The notes beneath the pieces are model-generated. The model had not been told where the DNA came from. It saw nothing but the letters and a program-made list of their open reading frames with translations, and did no database searches. A stretch of 64,000 nt of DNA. It comes from Batkoa obscura (Eukaryota > Entomophthoromycota > Entomophthoromycetes > Entomophthorales > Batkoaceae). The stretch is taken from the NCBI GenBank assembly GCA_030770535.1, contig JASVEC010000013.1:248001-312000 (forward strand). Reading direction: 5' to 3'. A program made the translations under genes and the position numbers. This document shows positions 23,004-33,587 of this stretch, in pieces (position 1 is the stretch's first letter; every line of letters begins with the position of its first letter).

Positions 23004-23195
23004 TATTTTTATACAATAATCCAAAATAAAAGTTTTCATTACAAGTATGAATCTAGTATAGTAATATATTATGAATAGTTTAAACATAAAAATTGCAACC
23101 AATTTGAATGATTTTATTTTTAATGTAAATAAATAAAGAGAGTAACGTTGATTCAAAGGATTAATAATAACTACAAATTTTGTATTATTATTAAC

Positions 23196-24326
23196 TTATA
23201 ATAATCCACCTAATAATCCACCGCTTTGTCTTTGACCTTGTTTTTGGCTCCCAGTACCAAGGAGATTGCCAACGAAACCTCCAACTAAACTATTAGGTCC
23301 TAATAAACCATTTAAAAGACCTCCACTTGATTGAGTTTGGGATTGGGATTGTCCAGAGCTTCCAGTAGAACCATAATTATAATTATAAGGATAATTTCCA
23401 TAATTACCGTATGGATAGCTTCCATAATTATATCCGTAATTTCCATAATAATTCGATGGATAATTTCCATAATTATATGAGTATCCGTTCGATGGATTAG
23501 TTCCAAATTGAAATCCCCCATTGCTATTACCACCACCTCCACTTTGAGATCCACTACCAAATTGGAATCCTCCATTGGTTGGGCTACTTCCAGTTTGGGA
23601 TCCAGTATTAATTGAACCACTTACGCCTTGTGAACCACTTCCAAATTGAAATCCAACGCTACTAGAACCAGTCCCACTTTGTGATCCAGGATTAGATGAG
23701 CTACTTCCAAATTGGAACCCTCCATTGGCTGGATTTCCTCCAAATTGAAAACCTACGCTACCAGGGTTGCTTCCATTTTGCGATCCAGGATTAGATGAGC
23801 CACTTGCATTTTGTGTACCGGTGTTTGGAGAGCCGTTTCCGCTTTGTGTACCGGTGTTTGGAGAGCCGTTTCCGCTTTGTGCACCAGTGTTTGGAGAGCC
23901 GTTTCCGCTTTGTGCACCAGTGTTTGGAGAACCACTTCCAAATTGGAAACCATTATTACCTGGATTTCCTGTAAATTGAAAACTTCCGTTCGTTGGATCA
24001 GCTCCAAATTGAAAACCTATACCACCAGATCCACTTCCAGCTTGTGTACCAGGATTTTGAGAACCGCTTCCAAATTGGAAGCCTCCGCTAGTTGGATTAG
24101 CACCAAATTGAAAACCAGCATTAGTAGGATTACTTCCGCTTTGTGCGCCAGAGTTTGAGGAGCTACTTGCACCCTGTGATCCAGGATTAGACGATCCAGC
24201 TCCAAATTGAAAACCAGTATTAGGATAACCAAAGCCCTTTTTATCTACTGATGAATCGGTTTGAGTATCACTAAGTGGAATAGCTAATGCAGAAGTTACT
24301 AAAGTTATATAGAGAGGAAAGATCAT
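23196..24326 (-). CDS. secreted Gly/Asn/Gln-rich repeat protein (array family)
   Basis: Intronless, 376 aa, ATG at 24326. Signal peptide MIFPLYITLVTSALAIP, then DSSVDKKGFGYPN, the family motif. The body is built from GFQFG blocks alternating with SGS-x-NPGxQSG blocks, followed by a Tyr/Asn/Gly stretch (NYGNYPSNYYGNYGYN). The end, GGLLNGLLGPNSLVGGFVGNLLG...GGLLGGLL, matches the end of the protein at 26908. Likely cell wall or extracellular material. Four 33-bp near-identical DNA units lie at about 23815-23945. A TATAAAAA box lies 55 bp upstream on the minus strand. Confidence 0.85.
   Translation of the reverse strand: MIFPLYITLVTSALAIPLSDTQTDSSVDKKGFGYPNTGFQFGAGSSNPGSQGASSSSNSGAQSGSNPTNAGFQFGANPTSGGFQFGSGSQNPGTQAGSGSGGIGFQFGADPTNGSFQFTGNPGNNGFQFGSGSPNTGAQSGNGSPNTGAQSGNGSPNTGTQSGNGSPNTGTQNASGSSNPGSQNGSNPGSVGFQFGGNPANGGFQFGSSSSNPGSQSGTGSSSVGFQFGSGSQGVSGSINTGSQTGSSPTNGGFQFGSGSQSGGGGNSNGGFQFGTNPSNGYSYNYGNYPSNYYGNYGYNYGSYPYGNYGNYPYNYNYGSTGSSGQSQSQTQSSGGLLNGLLGPNSLVGGFVGNLLGTGSQKQGQRQSGGLLGGLL
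23815..23945. repeat. 33-bp minisatellite inside the GFQFG-repeat gene
   Basis: About four tandem units of 33 bp each contain GTGTTTGGAGAGCCGTTTCC. Each encodes the 11-residue unit NGSPNTGAQSG or NGSPNTGTQSG on the minus strand. Near-identity between units implies recent expansion; unit length keeps the reading frame. Confidence 0.85.
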
Positions 24327-24380
24327 AATTGATATTTATTTATTCTTTTTTGATGCTATTATAAGTACAATTTTAAGTTG

Positions 24381-24389
24381 TTTTTATAT
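24381..24389 (-). promoter_or_regulatory. TATA box of the gene at 24326
   Basis: TATAAAAA on the minus strand, 55 bp before ATG 24326, matching the placement in the other array members. Confidence 0.6.
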
Positions 24390-24818
24390 TGTATTTTTAT
24401 CGATATCGTTTATTTAAAGGCGTCCGATTTCTACACTGAGTGTAGTTTTTTTTAAAGCCTCGAATCAATGAAATTTTGGATTAAAAAAAGGCATAATTTT
24501 TTAATGGGCTTATTCTAACAATTAAAATAACCTGGTAAAAAGATTTTGACTATTTACTATTACAACTATTTAGGTTTAAATGTGTGTTAAGTAATGATAA
24601 TTTTTATAACCAATAATTCGTATCATTGCGTTTTATGAGTTTTAGAGCATGATTTTTATTATTAAATGAACAATTAAGTAGCACAAATTTGATTTAAACG
24701 GTTGTACATCATTCACTTGAATTTCATGCATTGAATCAACTTAAATAAGGTTGATTTTGCAATAAAAGCCTTAGATTAAATCAAATCAAATAATTAATAA
24801 TTTTTATTCAAGTAATAA

Positions 24819-24921
24819 ATGAGGATGAGTTTTTTGTTTAAGAACTTTACTAACAATTTTTTCCTTCAAATAGCGCTTAAAAAATGGAAAAAGTGATGAA
24901 AACAAAAATAACACCTCCAAA
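24819..24921 (+). mobile_element. MITE family A copy
   Basis: Ends AATGAGGATG and AACACCTCCAAAG; core TTCAAATAGCGCTTAAAA followed by GGAAAAAGTGATG. Confidence 0.8.
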
Positions 24922-25541
24922 GTAAATGTTAAAGTTGACATAAATTAATATTAAACAGCATAGTTATTTTTTATGAATTCATAATTTTTAAAAAGCCTTC
25001 TGTTAAACAATCGAATCTAAAGTTAATTGATGATAGTCCTTAGCAATCCAAGTTCTGTTGAATGGTCATTTGAGTGCTTTATACTATTTTTATCATAAAA
25101 TACTTTATAATTTTGTATTTATCAAGCACTAATTCATTTAAAACTATATTTTTTTCTATAATAAAGCTATTATTTTAAAAACTAAATCAATTTCATAATA
25201 CAAATTTTTGATTGAATAAATGTTTTTTAAATTGAATGAGTAGATATTATTGATATTTTAAAAAGAGTATCAAAAGATTACTTTTATTTATCAAAAAAAC
25301 CCTTTAAAGTTCAACTTTGAGTTTATATTTATATTACTTGCATTCTTGTACAGGTTATTTTCAACCCAAAGTTTATTTTTTATTCAGTTTTAATATATTT
25401 TAAAGTTATAGTAAAATAGAAATGTTATTAAAGAAGGTGAAATATAATGAGATTATGACTCTTTTTTCCTCTTTATTTATTTATTTTTGTTAATAAAACA
25501 TTTGAAAACTTAACCTTTTTTCGAGAATATATAAAAGCATA

Positions 25542-25648
25542 AATGGGGGTGTTTTTTTTGGTTTCATTACTTTTTCCATCTTTTAAGCACTATTTGAACG
25601 GAAAAATTGTTAGTAAAATCCTTAAACACAAAATAGGTCCCCACATAT
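25542..25648 (-). mobile_element. MITE family A copy
   Basis: Ends AATGGGGGTGTTTTTTTTGG and TAGGTCCCCACAT with core AAGCACTATTTGAACGG. Produces a spurious antisense ORF. Confidence 0.85.
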
Positions 25649-25826
25649 ATAAAATAAAATAAAATAAAAAAATTAATAATAGATGGAAATAAATAATTAG
25701 TTAAATGTAATATATCAATTTTTGATTTCGATAGTTTAATTAAAGTCAATTGAAATTGAATTTGTTTTTAAATGGCTCTACTTTGACTTAAATCTGTATT
25801 CCCAAAAACAAAATAGTTAAATAAAT

Positions 25827-25930
25827 ATATGGAATGTATCTTTTTGTTTAAGAATTTTACTAACAGTTTTTCCACTCAAATAGCGCTTAAAAGATGGAAA
25901 AAGCGGAAGTCAAAAAAAACATCATCATAT
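25827..25930 (+). mobile_element. MITE family A copy
   Basis: Ends TATATGGAATG and ACATCATCATAT; core TTTTTCCACTCAAATAGCGC. A few bases are missing after GGAAAAAG. Confidence 0.82.
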
Positions 25931-26330
25931 TATGAAAATGGGATGTATTATTAGAAAAGAACCTTTGTCCTTCTTATCTTTTTTAATAACTTTCATTTGA
26001 TTTTTCTTGATTATAATAGTTGTGTTTTATCGATCTTAATTAATAAAATTTTAGCTACTGGCTTTTAGAAAAACATTAATCGATAGAAAATTAAGTGCTA
26101 TCCTTTACTATAAAAAAAAAGTAAAATATAAAAAAATCATCATGAATAACTATTTCAACGATTGATATTAGTATCAAATACAATCCCAACTAATAAAATA
26201 AACCTGGTTTTAATATTTTCTATTAAATACTAAATAAACTTAAATTATAAACCTTTTAATAAAAAAATAGAATAAAAGTATTAAAGTAAGTTAGAAATAA
26301 ATCAAATATTATGATAAATATCAGACATAA

Positions 26331-26439
26331 TATATGGGGGTATTTTTTTGGTTTCATCACTTTTTCTATCTTTCAAGTGTTATTTGAGTGGAAAAATTGT
26401 TAGTAAAATTATTAAACAAAAAAATACATCTCCATATAC
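26331..26439 (-). mobile_element. MITE family A copy
   Basis: Ends TATATGGGGGTATTTTTTTG and ATACATCTCCATATA with core AAGTGTTATTTGAGTGG. Confidence 0.85.
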
Positions 26440-26587
26440 ACAAAATAAAGATAAAAATAAATACACAATAAATTTACTATTAATTCGAAACAAAATAAAG
26501 TAGCATTAAAAATTAAATGCTAAAATCGATGAAGGCTTTGAATTATAACTTACTAAATAAAGTAAATTAAAATGATTTAAAAAAAGA

Positions 26588-26641
26588 AAAATCAACTTTA
26601 ATTTAAATGATCAAAAAACAGAAGCCCATTTGAATCTTAAA
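26588..26641 (+). promoter_or_regulatory. conserved block about 320 bp upstream of the gene at 26908
   Basis: AAAATCAACTTTAATTTAAA is followed by GAAGCCCATTTGAATCTTAA. The same order of words occurs about 290-330 bp before three other array genes. Confidence 0.5.
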
Positions 26642-26838
26642 TACCAAAAACCAGTTAAGAGAAAAATAAAAAGTAAAATGAAATATTAATATTCTTATTT
26701 TCTGTCTATTTTAATTAACAAAAGAACTTTGGGCTTTTGATTCATCTTTAAATAAATTGATTTTTATATCTATTCAATAAAATAGCACTCATTATTTAAG
26801 CCTATTTCTTTTATCGTTAATGACCAACTTAAAGAGAT

Positions 26839-26846
26839 TATAAAAA
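26839..26846 (+). promoter_or_regulatory. TATA box of the gene at 26908
   Basis: TATAAAAA 69 bp upstream of the ATG. Confidence 0.6.
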
Positions 26847-26907
26847 CCCAGTTACAATCTTCAAAATACAATATCAAAGCAGTTATATTTAACATTAAAT
26901 TAAAACA

Positions 26908-27378
26908 ATGAAAGCATCCATTATTTATACTCCTATCTTATTCGCTATCACCTTAGCTGTACCAGTTAATGAACAAGCTAATACTTCTACTTCATCTAGT
27001 ACAGATACTAAAGTAGATGGTAAAGGTTTTGATTATAATGGCTATGGTAGCTATGGAGGTTATCCCTATGGCGGAGGTTATGGAGGTTATGGAGGCTACA
27101 ATGGTTATAATGGCGGTTATAATGGAGGTTATAATGGAGGTTATAATGGAGGTTATCCTTATAGCTATAACTATGGAGCTAATGTCCAACAACCACAACA
27201 GCAACAACAACAGCAATCGGGAGGTATTTTAAATGGATTATTAGGACCTAATGGTTTAGTTGGTGGTTTAGTTGGTGGCTTATTAGGAGGTGGTAGAGGA
27301 CAAGCTCAAGGACAAAGTAATGGGTTATTAGGTGGATTATTAGGTGGTGGTAATGGCGGTCTTTTAGGAATTTTATAG
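26908..27378 (+). CDS. secreted Gly/Tyr- and Gln-rich protein (array family)
   Basis: Intronless, 156 aa. Signal peptide MKASIIYTPILFAITLAVP, then a Ser/Thr linker and the motif TDTKVDGKGFDYNG. Next comes a Gly-Tyr region (repeats of YNGG), a Gln run and the Gly/Leu tail GGILNGLLGPNGLVGGLVGGLL...GGLLGIL. The tail is nearly the same as in the gene at 23196 in the opposite orientation. The composition suggests an extracellular structural or adhesive protein. This member appears fully intact and best represents the ancestral architecture: signal, KGF motif, Gly/Tyr repeats, Q run, GLL tail. Confidence 0.88.
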   Translation: MKASIIYTPILFAITLAVPVNEQANTSTSSSTDTKVDGKGFDYNGYGSYGGYPYGGGYGGYGGYNGYNGGYNGGYNGGYNGGYPYSYNYGANVQQPQQQQQQQSGGILNGLLGPNGLVGGLVGGLLGGGRGQAQGQSNGLLGGLLGGGNGGLLGIL

Positions 27379-28142
27379 ATTAGTGGGAGCAGAGTTTAAT
27401 TTATTCTCTCTGAATTATATTTATATTTATATTGAAATAAAAAATGAATTGAAAATTCGATTTTGTTAATGAATAATAATTAATGTGATTATAATTTTAA
27501 CATTTAAATTTAAAGTCTAAAAACTATAATTTCAATATTTAAATTAGAAATAAACATATTTGTATGATTTAAGTTTAATTTATAAAATACATTATTGACT
27601 ATTTTTTCTTTATTAATTTGATCATTTTTTATTCAACGTAAAATTTACAAAATTATTATTTAATTAATTATTCAAAAAAAAACAGCTTTATATGCTTATC
27701 TTATAATTCGAAAAGGTCGATAATTTTTATAGAACTCATTCTTATACTTTGTAAAAAATATTAAGATCAGAAAATAATTGCATTTTGGGTTTAAATTTAT
27801 CTATAATTTATTCACACTGTCTAGAAAAGGTGCTTAAAATTTAACTAATCAATGTGAAAAAAAATTAAAAGCATAAAGCTCATTTTAATTCATACTGAGA
27901 ATCAATAAAATTATAGTAGTTTAACTCAATATCTGCTAATTTATTATCTAACAATCAATCCACAAATGGCGGCTTTACTACATCGCTACAATGTCAATTA
28001 AGCTAATAAATAAACCTTGATGTATCTAATCAAATTCATTTATTTCAACCAACAACTACGGAACTAAAGGGTATATAAAAGAGGAGCTATTATCTTTAAA
28101 GTAAACATCAAAAGACTTTAACTTTAACTTTATTTAAAAAAG
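27379..28142. other. spacer between array genes
   Basis: Contains the 3' element ATTGAAATAAAAAATGAATT of the gene at 26908 (about 27431) and the promoter of the next gene. No other gene. Confidence 0.5.
28072..28080 (+). promoter_or_regulatory. TATA box of the gene at 28143
   Basis: TATATAAAA preceded by AACAACTACGGAACTAAAGG, matching the array core promoter; 63 bp before the ATG. Confidence 0.65.
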
Positions 28143-28640
28143 ATGAAAGCTTCTTTGATTCTTATTTCATATTTATTCTCCTTAGCATTAAGTACACCAA
28201 CTGAAGAACAAATTTCTACTGCTGGTGCTCAAGCTTCTACTACTATTAAGCAAGCTTTCACCGATACCCCTGTAACTGGTAAATTCTTTAATTGTCCAGG
28301 TTACCGTGGTTTTAACAATTATGATAATTATGGAGGCTATCCAAATTACGGTAATTATTTTTCGTCTTACAATTATAATTATGGAAGTAATGGTCAACCT
28401 TAACAATAACAACAGCAACAAAAATCGGATGATCTGTTAGGTGGCGTATTAGAAAATAATGATTTAATCGATAGCTTAATCGGATCTAATAGTTTGGTTC
28501 CAGGTATTATTAATGGTGCGATTGGGGGACCTGTTGATCATAATGGATATGGCCAAGAACAAGGACAAAGTAATGGGTTGTTAGATGGGTTATTAAATCA
28601 AACAATGTACCTCTTTTGGATAGTTTATAAAAGATGAGGG
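28143..28640 (+). pseudogene. secreted array-family member with interrupted frame
   Basis: The intact first part (28143-28403, 86 aa) has signal peptide MKASLILISYLFSLALSTP, a variant motif TPVTGKFFNCPG and a Tyr/Asn/Gly stretch. Further codons for the Q run and the Leu/Gly tail (GVLENNDLIDSLIGSNSLVPG...QGQSNGLLDGLL) follow in the same region and align with the gene at 26908. The frame is interrupted, so only the short form can be made. The promoter and 3' element are still in place, so a short secreted product is possible. Confidence 0.7.
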
Positions 28641-28806
28641 GTTTAGGAGTCACTTATAGTCGTGGGATTATTAAATTTAAATTTATGTTTATATTGAAAT
28701 AAAAAAGGAATTGGAATTAGTGTTGGTTTTATAAATTTTGGAAGGAATGAATTTTGTAATTTTTGTATTTTGTCCATTTTCTATGTAGTGTAATTTTTAA
28801 AAAAAT

Positions 28807-28972
28807 TTAGCTGCTGCAACTTTATTGCGATTAAATTTGCAGTAACTTTTAGAATCAACTATTGTTCATTTTGGTTCAAGGAGCCCTGAACTTTTATTAT
28901 AATCTGGCTTTATCAAAATTTTATTATTAAATAAGCAGTTAATTAGGTCGCAGAAGAGTTGCAGTAGCTATA
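28807..28972. mobile_element. MITE family D copy
   Basis: Left end TTAGCTGCTGCAACTTTATT and right end AGAAGAGTTGCAGTAGCTAT are imperfect inverted repeats about 20 bp long. No ORF. Confidence 0.7.
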
Positions 28973-29763
28973 TTAATAAAAAGTTGAAAGAAATATACAC
29001 TTAGAAATTCCAACTACAGCTATTGGGGTCTATTGGGACCTAATTTGTGGTGGTTTTTAGAGCTAGTTGTTTTATTTTTTTGATGCTTGATAAATATTTT
29101 ATTTGCTTTTAGATAAATTTTACTTGCAGATGAGTAATTGACTATATTGTAAAAGAGCCCCAACAGTCGTATTTAGGAATAAAAAAAACTTCTAAGGGTT
29201 TCAAATCGGGAAAAAAATTGACCGAGTTACTTTACCCATATTAATTTTACATATTAGGTTGTTTTTTGTATTCTTGGAATTTTTATGCAAGCGAAGGCGT
29301 TCAAAAAGTGACTGAATAACCACTGCAAAAGTTTAAAAAAAACATTGAATTAAACAGATTTTAGGCATTAAGAATAGCTTTTGCTGCAGTCGACAACATA
29401 TTATTTACCATGTGTATAAAAAATTCCGAGCATATAATGAATGACCTACAGCATTGGGACTATTTAGGTTTTACTTTTCAATACCAAAACTACCTAGGCT
29501 TTAATTTAGTTCCTTATTAATATGAATAAAAAAAGTAAATTATAGTTTCATGATAATTTATAGATTAGATTCGATCAATCTAAGAAAGATCTCAAAATCC
29601 ATAACAATATATTGTTTAGTCAATCTATAGCTACCACTTTAAATTTAATCTTCTCTTTCTAAAATAATAAGCTAAAACTTTCTTATAGTAAACACTGCCT
29701 TGGGCATCGTTTTTAACAAAAAAGTAAATAGAAACAAAGCTCTCAAGTAGAAGAGAAAGGAAT

Positions 29764-29820
29764 AAAAATCAATTCAAATCATACAGCTTGAAATCAAAAG
29801 CCCATCTTAATCTTTAAAAC
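29764..29820 (+). promoter_or_regulatory. conserved block about 300 bp upstream of the gene at 30066
   Basis: AAAATCAATTCAAATC, then AAAAGCCCATCTTAATCTTT. Same words and order as at 26588, 31251 and 33262. Confidence 0.5.
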
Positions 29821-30017
29821 AAAAATATTAAATATTAAAACTAGTTTAAAATTTTAATTCAATGTCTTATTACTTTTTACTTACATAGCAACAAAGTAAT
29901 CACGGCTTTCTACTTCAATCCAAAAATAAACTCTTTTAACAAACAAATGACAATTCACTTCTCTAAGCGCATTTATTTAATACTGTAATTACCAACTAAC
30001 AACTACTGGCAAAATAA

Positions 30018-30025
30018 TATATAAA
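30018..30025 (+). promoter_or_regulatory. TATA box of the gene at 30066
   Basis: TATATAAA preceded by CAACAACTACTGGCAAAA, the array core-promoter pattern. Confidence 0.6.
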
Positions 30026-30065
30026 CGCCTGGAAATTATCTTAAAAATATAAAAAAAACAAAATA

Positions 30066-30470
30066 ATGAAACCATACATTACATACATTCCTTTTTTATC
30101 AGCACTCACCTTAAGCTCACCAACAGATAAAAAAGTATCTAGTGAACTACAAGCTTCTAGTGATACTTCTGTAGATAGTAAAAGCTTCCTTTTTAATGGT
30201 TTCAATGGTAACAATAGGCGTAACAATGGAAATAATTATCGTCAACGCTGCCCTTTCTTTAATGGATCTACTGGCTCTTCTGTAGATGGTAAAAATTTAC
30301 TTTCGAGTGGTAAAAGCTGTCCCTTCTTTAAAAGATATAAAAATGCTGGTCAACAACAACCTCAGCAGCAATCTCAACCTCAAATTCAATTTGATCCCCA
30401 ACCTCAAGAACCTCAGCAAATACCCAAACGTCAACAGGAACAACAGCAACAGTCGAGTTGGTGGTGGTAA
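30066..30470 (+). CDS. secreted Cys-containing, Gln-rich protein (array family)
   Basis: Intronless, 134 aa. Signal peptide MKPYITYIPFLSALTLSSP, then two copies of a short unit: SSDTSVDSKSFLFNG...RCPFFNGS and SSVDGKNLLSSGKSCPFFKR. The CPFF word is repeated about 35 residues apart, so two cysteines could form a disulfide. A Gln/Pro tail ends in QQQSSWWW. In the neighbouring frame the DNA after the Q run still encodes GGGNGNELVEI, a trace of the family's Gly/Leu tail. Confidence 0.82.
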   Translation: MKPYITYIPFLSALTLSSPTDKKVSSELQASSDTSVDSKSFLFNGFNGNNRRNNGNNYRQRCPFFNGSTGSSVDGKNLLSSGKSCPFFKRYKNAGQQQPQQQSQPQIQFDPQPQEPQQIPKRQQEQQQQSSWWW

Positions 30471-31250
30471 CGGTAATGAGTTGGTGGAGATCTAATAAAT
30501 GAAGAAGACCTATAATATTTCTTACTGCTCTCTCCATCGTAATTTATATATTTATACTTTAATTTGTTTTAAAATAAAAATCGAGTTGATGGCAATTGTA
30601 AGCCTTTATAAATTGTTTTTAAAATTGATAACATTTATTAAGGGATAAAAAATAATGTGAGGATCTTTTAAAAAAAAACTTGAAATCATAAAGCCTTTGA
30701 AAGTTTACTTATGGAATAATTTTATTAAGATTATAGTTTAATGAAAGGATATCAAAGATTGTATAACACTATGCTTCAGTCAATTTTAACTTTACATACT
30801 AACTTACAATTAATAACTAATAAATAATAAATACAATTTATACTAATATACTAAATCCATATAAAATACTAAAAATCTATATTTAAAACCTAGTAAATTG
30901 CATACCTACCATACTTCCATGGCTTTTGTTTATATTCAATAAGCTTGAAAATTTTGCTAAAATTAAAAATAAAAATTATCAGCTTGACTTGATCTAAATT
31001 CCCAAGATTTGCAAGTGAATGTTCTCTTATTTTCTTATTTTGTCCATATTTTATGCTGCATAAAATCTAAAAATAACTCATGAATAAATACTAAAATAAA
31101 AAACATTACCATACTCTTTGTTTTAGAACTGAATTAAAGAAAAAAAAACACTATTTTCAGTATTCTGCTTGAATTTTGATTTCTATAAAATAAAACCGGA
31201 AAATAATTTTACCTTGGGTTGAATTTTACTCATGTCATTTATACAGTTAA

Positions 31251-31306
31251 AAATCAACTCAAGTTAAAAACATAAAATTGAAAGCCCATCTCGACACCAA
31301 AGGAAA
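31251..31306 (+). promoter_or_regulatory. conserved block about 290 bp upstream of the gene at 31544
   Basis: AAATCAACTCAAGTTAAAAA then TTGAAAGCCCATCTCGACAC. Confidence 0.5.
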
Positions 31307-31494
31307 GGAATCGCTAAAAAAATAGCAATAATATAACCTGGTATGCTATTATTTTATCGTTACAAAGAAATAATGGTAAGGATTTTTTACTTCAATTGAA
31401 ATTGAATTACTCTGGCAAACAAACAGCAACCTTAATTGATTAGTCGCATGGATTCAACAATGATGTAACCGGTCTATACCTACTTGTCAAAAGG

Positions 31495-31502
31495 TATATA
31501 AA
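31495..31502 (+). promoter_or_regulatory. TATA box of the gene at 31544
   Basis: TATATAAA preceded by CCTACTTGTCAAAAGG, 49 bp before the ATG. Confidence 0.65.
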
Positions 31503-31543
31503 TCCCCAACCTAACCTTCAAAAAATCAACAAAACAAAAAATA

Positions 31544-31975
31544 ATGAAGGCATTCTTTGTGTGTACTCCCTTGTTATTAGGCTTTATTTTTAGTGTCCCA
31601 ATTGATAAAAATATATCTAATGACTTACAATTAAGTACAGATACCTCTATAGCTGGTAAAAGTTTCCTTTTCAAAGATAAAAAAGATTGCGATTGCAATG
31701 GATCCAATGGTGACTATAATATTGGAAATCACAGCCAGGGGGACCACCCCACATACGGCCATGGAAGTACTGATCAACCTTACCATCAACAACCTGTTCA
31801 GCCTGAAAAGCCCCATGAGCCTCATCGAGCTCATCCGCCTCAAAGGCCTCATCGATTTCAACGACAGCAACAGCAACAACAACAACAACTATGGGGTGGT
31901 GGGCAGCAGCAACAGCAATTGGGTGGTGGGCAACAACAGCAACAACAGCAACAACAACAGTCAGGTTGGTGGTGA
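31544..31975 (+). CDS. secreted His/Pro- and Gln-rich protein (array family)
   Basis: Intronless, 143 aa. Signal peptide MKAFFVCTPLLLGFIFSVP, motif STDTSIAGKSFLFKDKKDC, a short CDCNGSNGDYN segment, a His/Pro-rich middle (PEKPHEPHRAHPPQRPHRF) that could bind metal, then Gln runs broken by LWGGG and LGGG, ending QQSGWW. The neighbouring frame after the Q run reads GGDNDSDVLSDIL, again echoing the lost Gly/Leu tail. Function unknown; extracellular by signal peptide. Confidence 0.82.
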   Translation: MKAFFVCTPLLLGFIFSVPIDKNISNDLQLSTDTSIAGKSFLFKDKKDCDCNGSNGDYNIGNHSQGDHPTYGHGSTDQPYHQQPVQPEKPHEPHRAHPPQRPHRFQRQQQQQQQQLWGGGQQQQQLGGGQQQQQQQQQQSGWW

Positions 31976-32848
31976 CAATGATAGCGATGTCCTTTCAGAT
32001 ATTTTATAAGTAATGTTAATCTAGTTTATCTTTCATTACTCGAATTTTGCCTTTACATATCTCTAAATAAAAAACAATTTTAAATTAAAGTTGTTTTATA
32101 ATGTTTATAAATTATTTTTTGATAATTCAAGGCTTTATCAAGGGTAAGTATAGATACAGTTAATTTTGTATTTATCGAAAGTGTAAAGCTATTGTGTGTT
32201 TATTTAGCATATTTAGTGGATGATTTAATGAAGGGGTAATAAAGGTTAATAAAATTCGATAGATCAATGATAATAAAATTATCTATTAGTTTAAATTAAC
32301 TCTATTTTACATGTTATATTACACTCAATAAAAAAAAAGAAATACAGCAAACGTTTTATTATTATATTTAATATTGTTATTTCTTAGCATTTATTAGACT
32401 TATTACTATTAGAAATGATTAAAAACCAATATAATATGCATTAATAAAAGGAAACTATATTAAATATCAAAAGTATTTCATTCAAAGCCTAATAAACCAA
32501 ATATATACCGTTATACCATTATTGTATTACTTGATTATATATAATATGTTTAAAAGATAATCTAATCAAAATTTAATCGAAATTGAAGTTGAAAAACTAA
32601 TGAGAGTAGTTTCATTATTTATTTAATTATTCATTTTTATGCAGCCTTAAATTTTAGAAAGATTATTGAAAAAAACATTCCTAAATGGTTTTAAAATTAA
32701 AGAGAAGTGTTAACTTCTCTATACTGTTCAGTCTATTCTTTACTTTTTTATAAGAGATCATCCGGAGAATAATTGTACCTTGGGTTAAAATTTATCCACA
32801 TTTTATTACAACTTTAGAGATCATTCTTGAACTTTTTAGTGCTTAAAG

Positions 32849-33012
32849 TACAGCTGTTGCAGCTTTTTTACAAACTATTTAGCGTAAATTTTATAGTTAA
32901 CTAATTTATGTAACAGAATTCTTAATGTATAATCCTTATATTTTGGAAAATCTTAGCAATAACTTTGCTCTTAAACTGTAAAATAGTTGCAAAAAAAGCT
33001 TTAACAGCAGTA
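32849..33012. mobile_element. MITE family D copy
   Basis: Left end TACAGCTGTTGCAGCTTTTT and right end AAAAAGCTTTAACAGCAGTA are inverted repeats with a few mismatches. Confidence 0.7.
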
Positions 33013-33261
33013 ATTAGCTTTTGAAATAGGTTAGTTTCTAACTGTTTCTCACTATACAATTATTTTATATCCTTTTTAGATAATTAATAATTCATTTAAG
33101 AGTAAATATTTAGCTAAAATTAGTCATAGATATGGATGAGCTTTTAAAAAATCAGTTCTAAAAATTGACAAAATATAAAAATTATCACTAAACTATTCGT
33201 AAAACAGATGTAACATAAAAGTCGAATTTGTTTTTTTATTCATTCATGCAAAATGAAGAAT

Positions 33262-33314
33262 AAAAATCAACCTAAATTTAAAGTAATAAAGCTGAAAGTG
33301 CATTTTAGCATTTG
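33262..33314 (+). promoter_or_regulatory. conserved block about 325 bp upstream of the gene at 33588
   Basis: AAAATCAACCTAAATTTAAA then GCTGAAAGTGCATTTTAGCA, a diverged version of the array block. Confidence 0.45.
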
Positions 33315-33511
33315 AAGGGAAAAAAATCAACATAGGAAGTGCTAACACTTTAGTCCAATATTTTACAGCTTTATACCCGCACAATGACAGAGTAGTTGAG
33401 GCTTTTTATTTCAATTCAAATTCGAAGCGTCCTACAAAAAACAACATTCATTAGCTATGCGCAATTTGTTCAATATTATAATTATTGACCTGTAACTACT
33501 TATCAAAAGGG

Positions 33512-33520
33512 TATATAAAA
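33512..33520 (+). promoter_or_regulatory. TATA box of the gene at 33588
   Basis: TATATAAAA directly after TAACTACTTATCAAAAGGG, the clearest copy of the array core promoter; 76 bp before the ATG. Confidence 0.7.
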
Positions 33521-33587
33521 ACATTGACTTTTAATCATTTAAAAAATATCACAACAACGTCTTTAGCATTAAAGAAACAATCAAACA

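Larger units (their letters stand above)
24327..26907. other. 2.6-kb spacer packed with MITEs
   Basis: Four MITE A copies within 1.65 kb (24819, 25542, 25827, 26331), both orientations. Otherwise AT-rich with no gene. The right end holds the promoter of the gene at 26908. Confidence 0.6.
28641..30065. other. spacer between array genes
   Basis: Contains one clear MITE D copy (28807-28972) and a second, weaker inverted-repeat candidate at about 29060-29172. It also holds the conserved promoter block and TATA of the gene at 30066. No gene. Confidence 0.5.
30500..31543. other. spacer between array genes
   Basis: AT-rich. Holds the 3' element of the previous gene (AAAATAAAAATCGAGTTGA near 30571) and the upstream block and TATA of the next. 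No gene or MITE recognised. Confidence 0.5.
31976..33587. other. spacer between array genes
   Basis: Contains one MITE D copy, then the upstream block at 33262 and the TATA box at 33512. No gene. Confidence 0.5.

Noticed and set aside
23312-24232. Several overlapping frames on both strands across the GFQFG gene
   Set aside because: Shadows of an in-frame repeat; none has a signal peptide or an independent start context.
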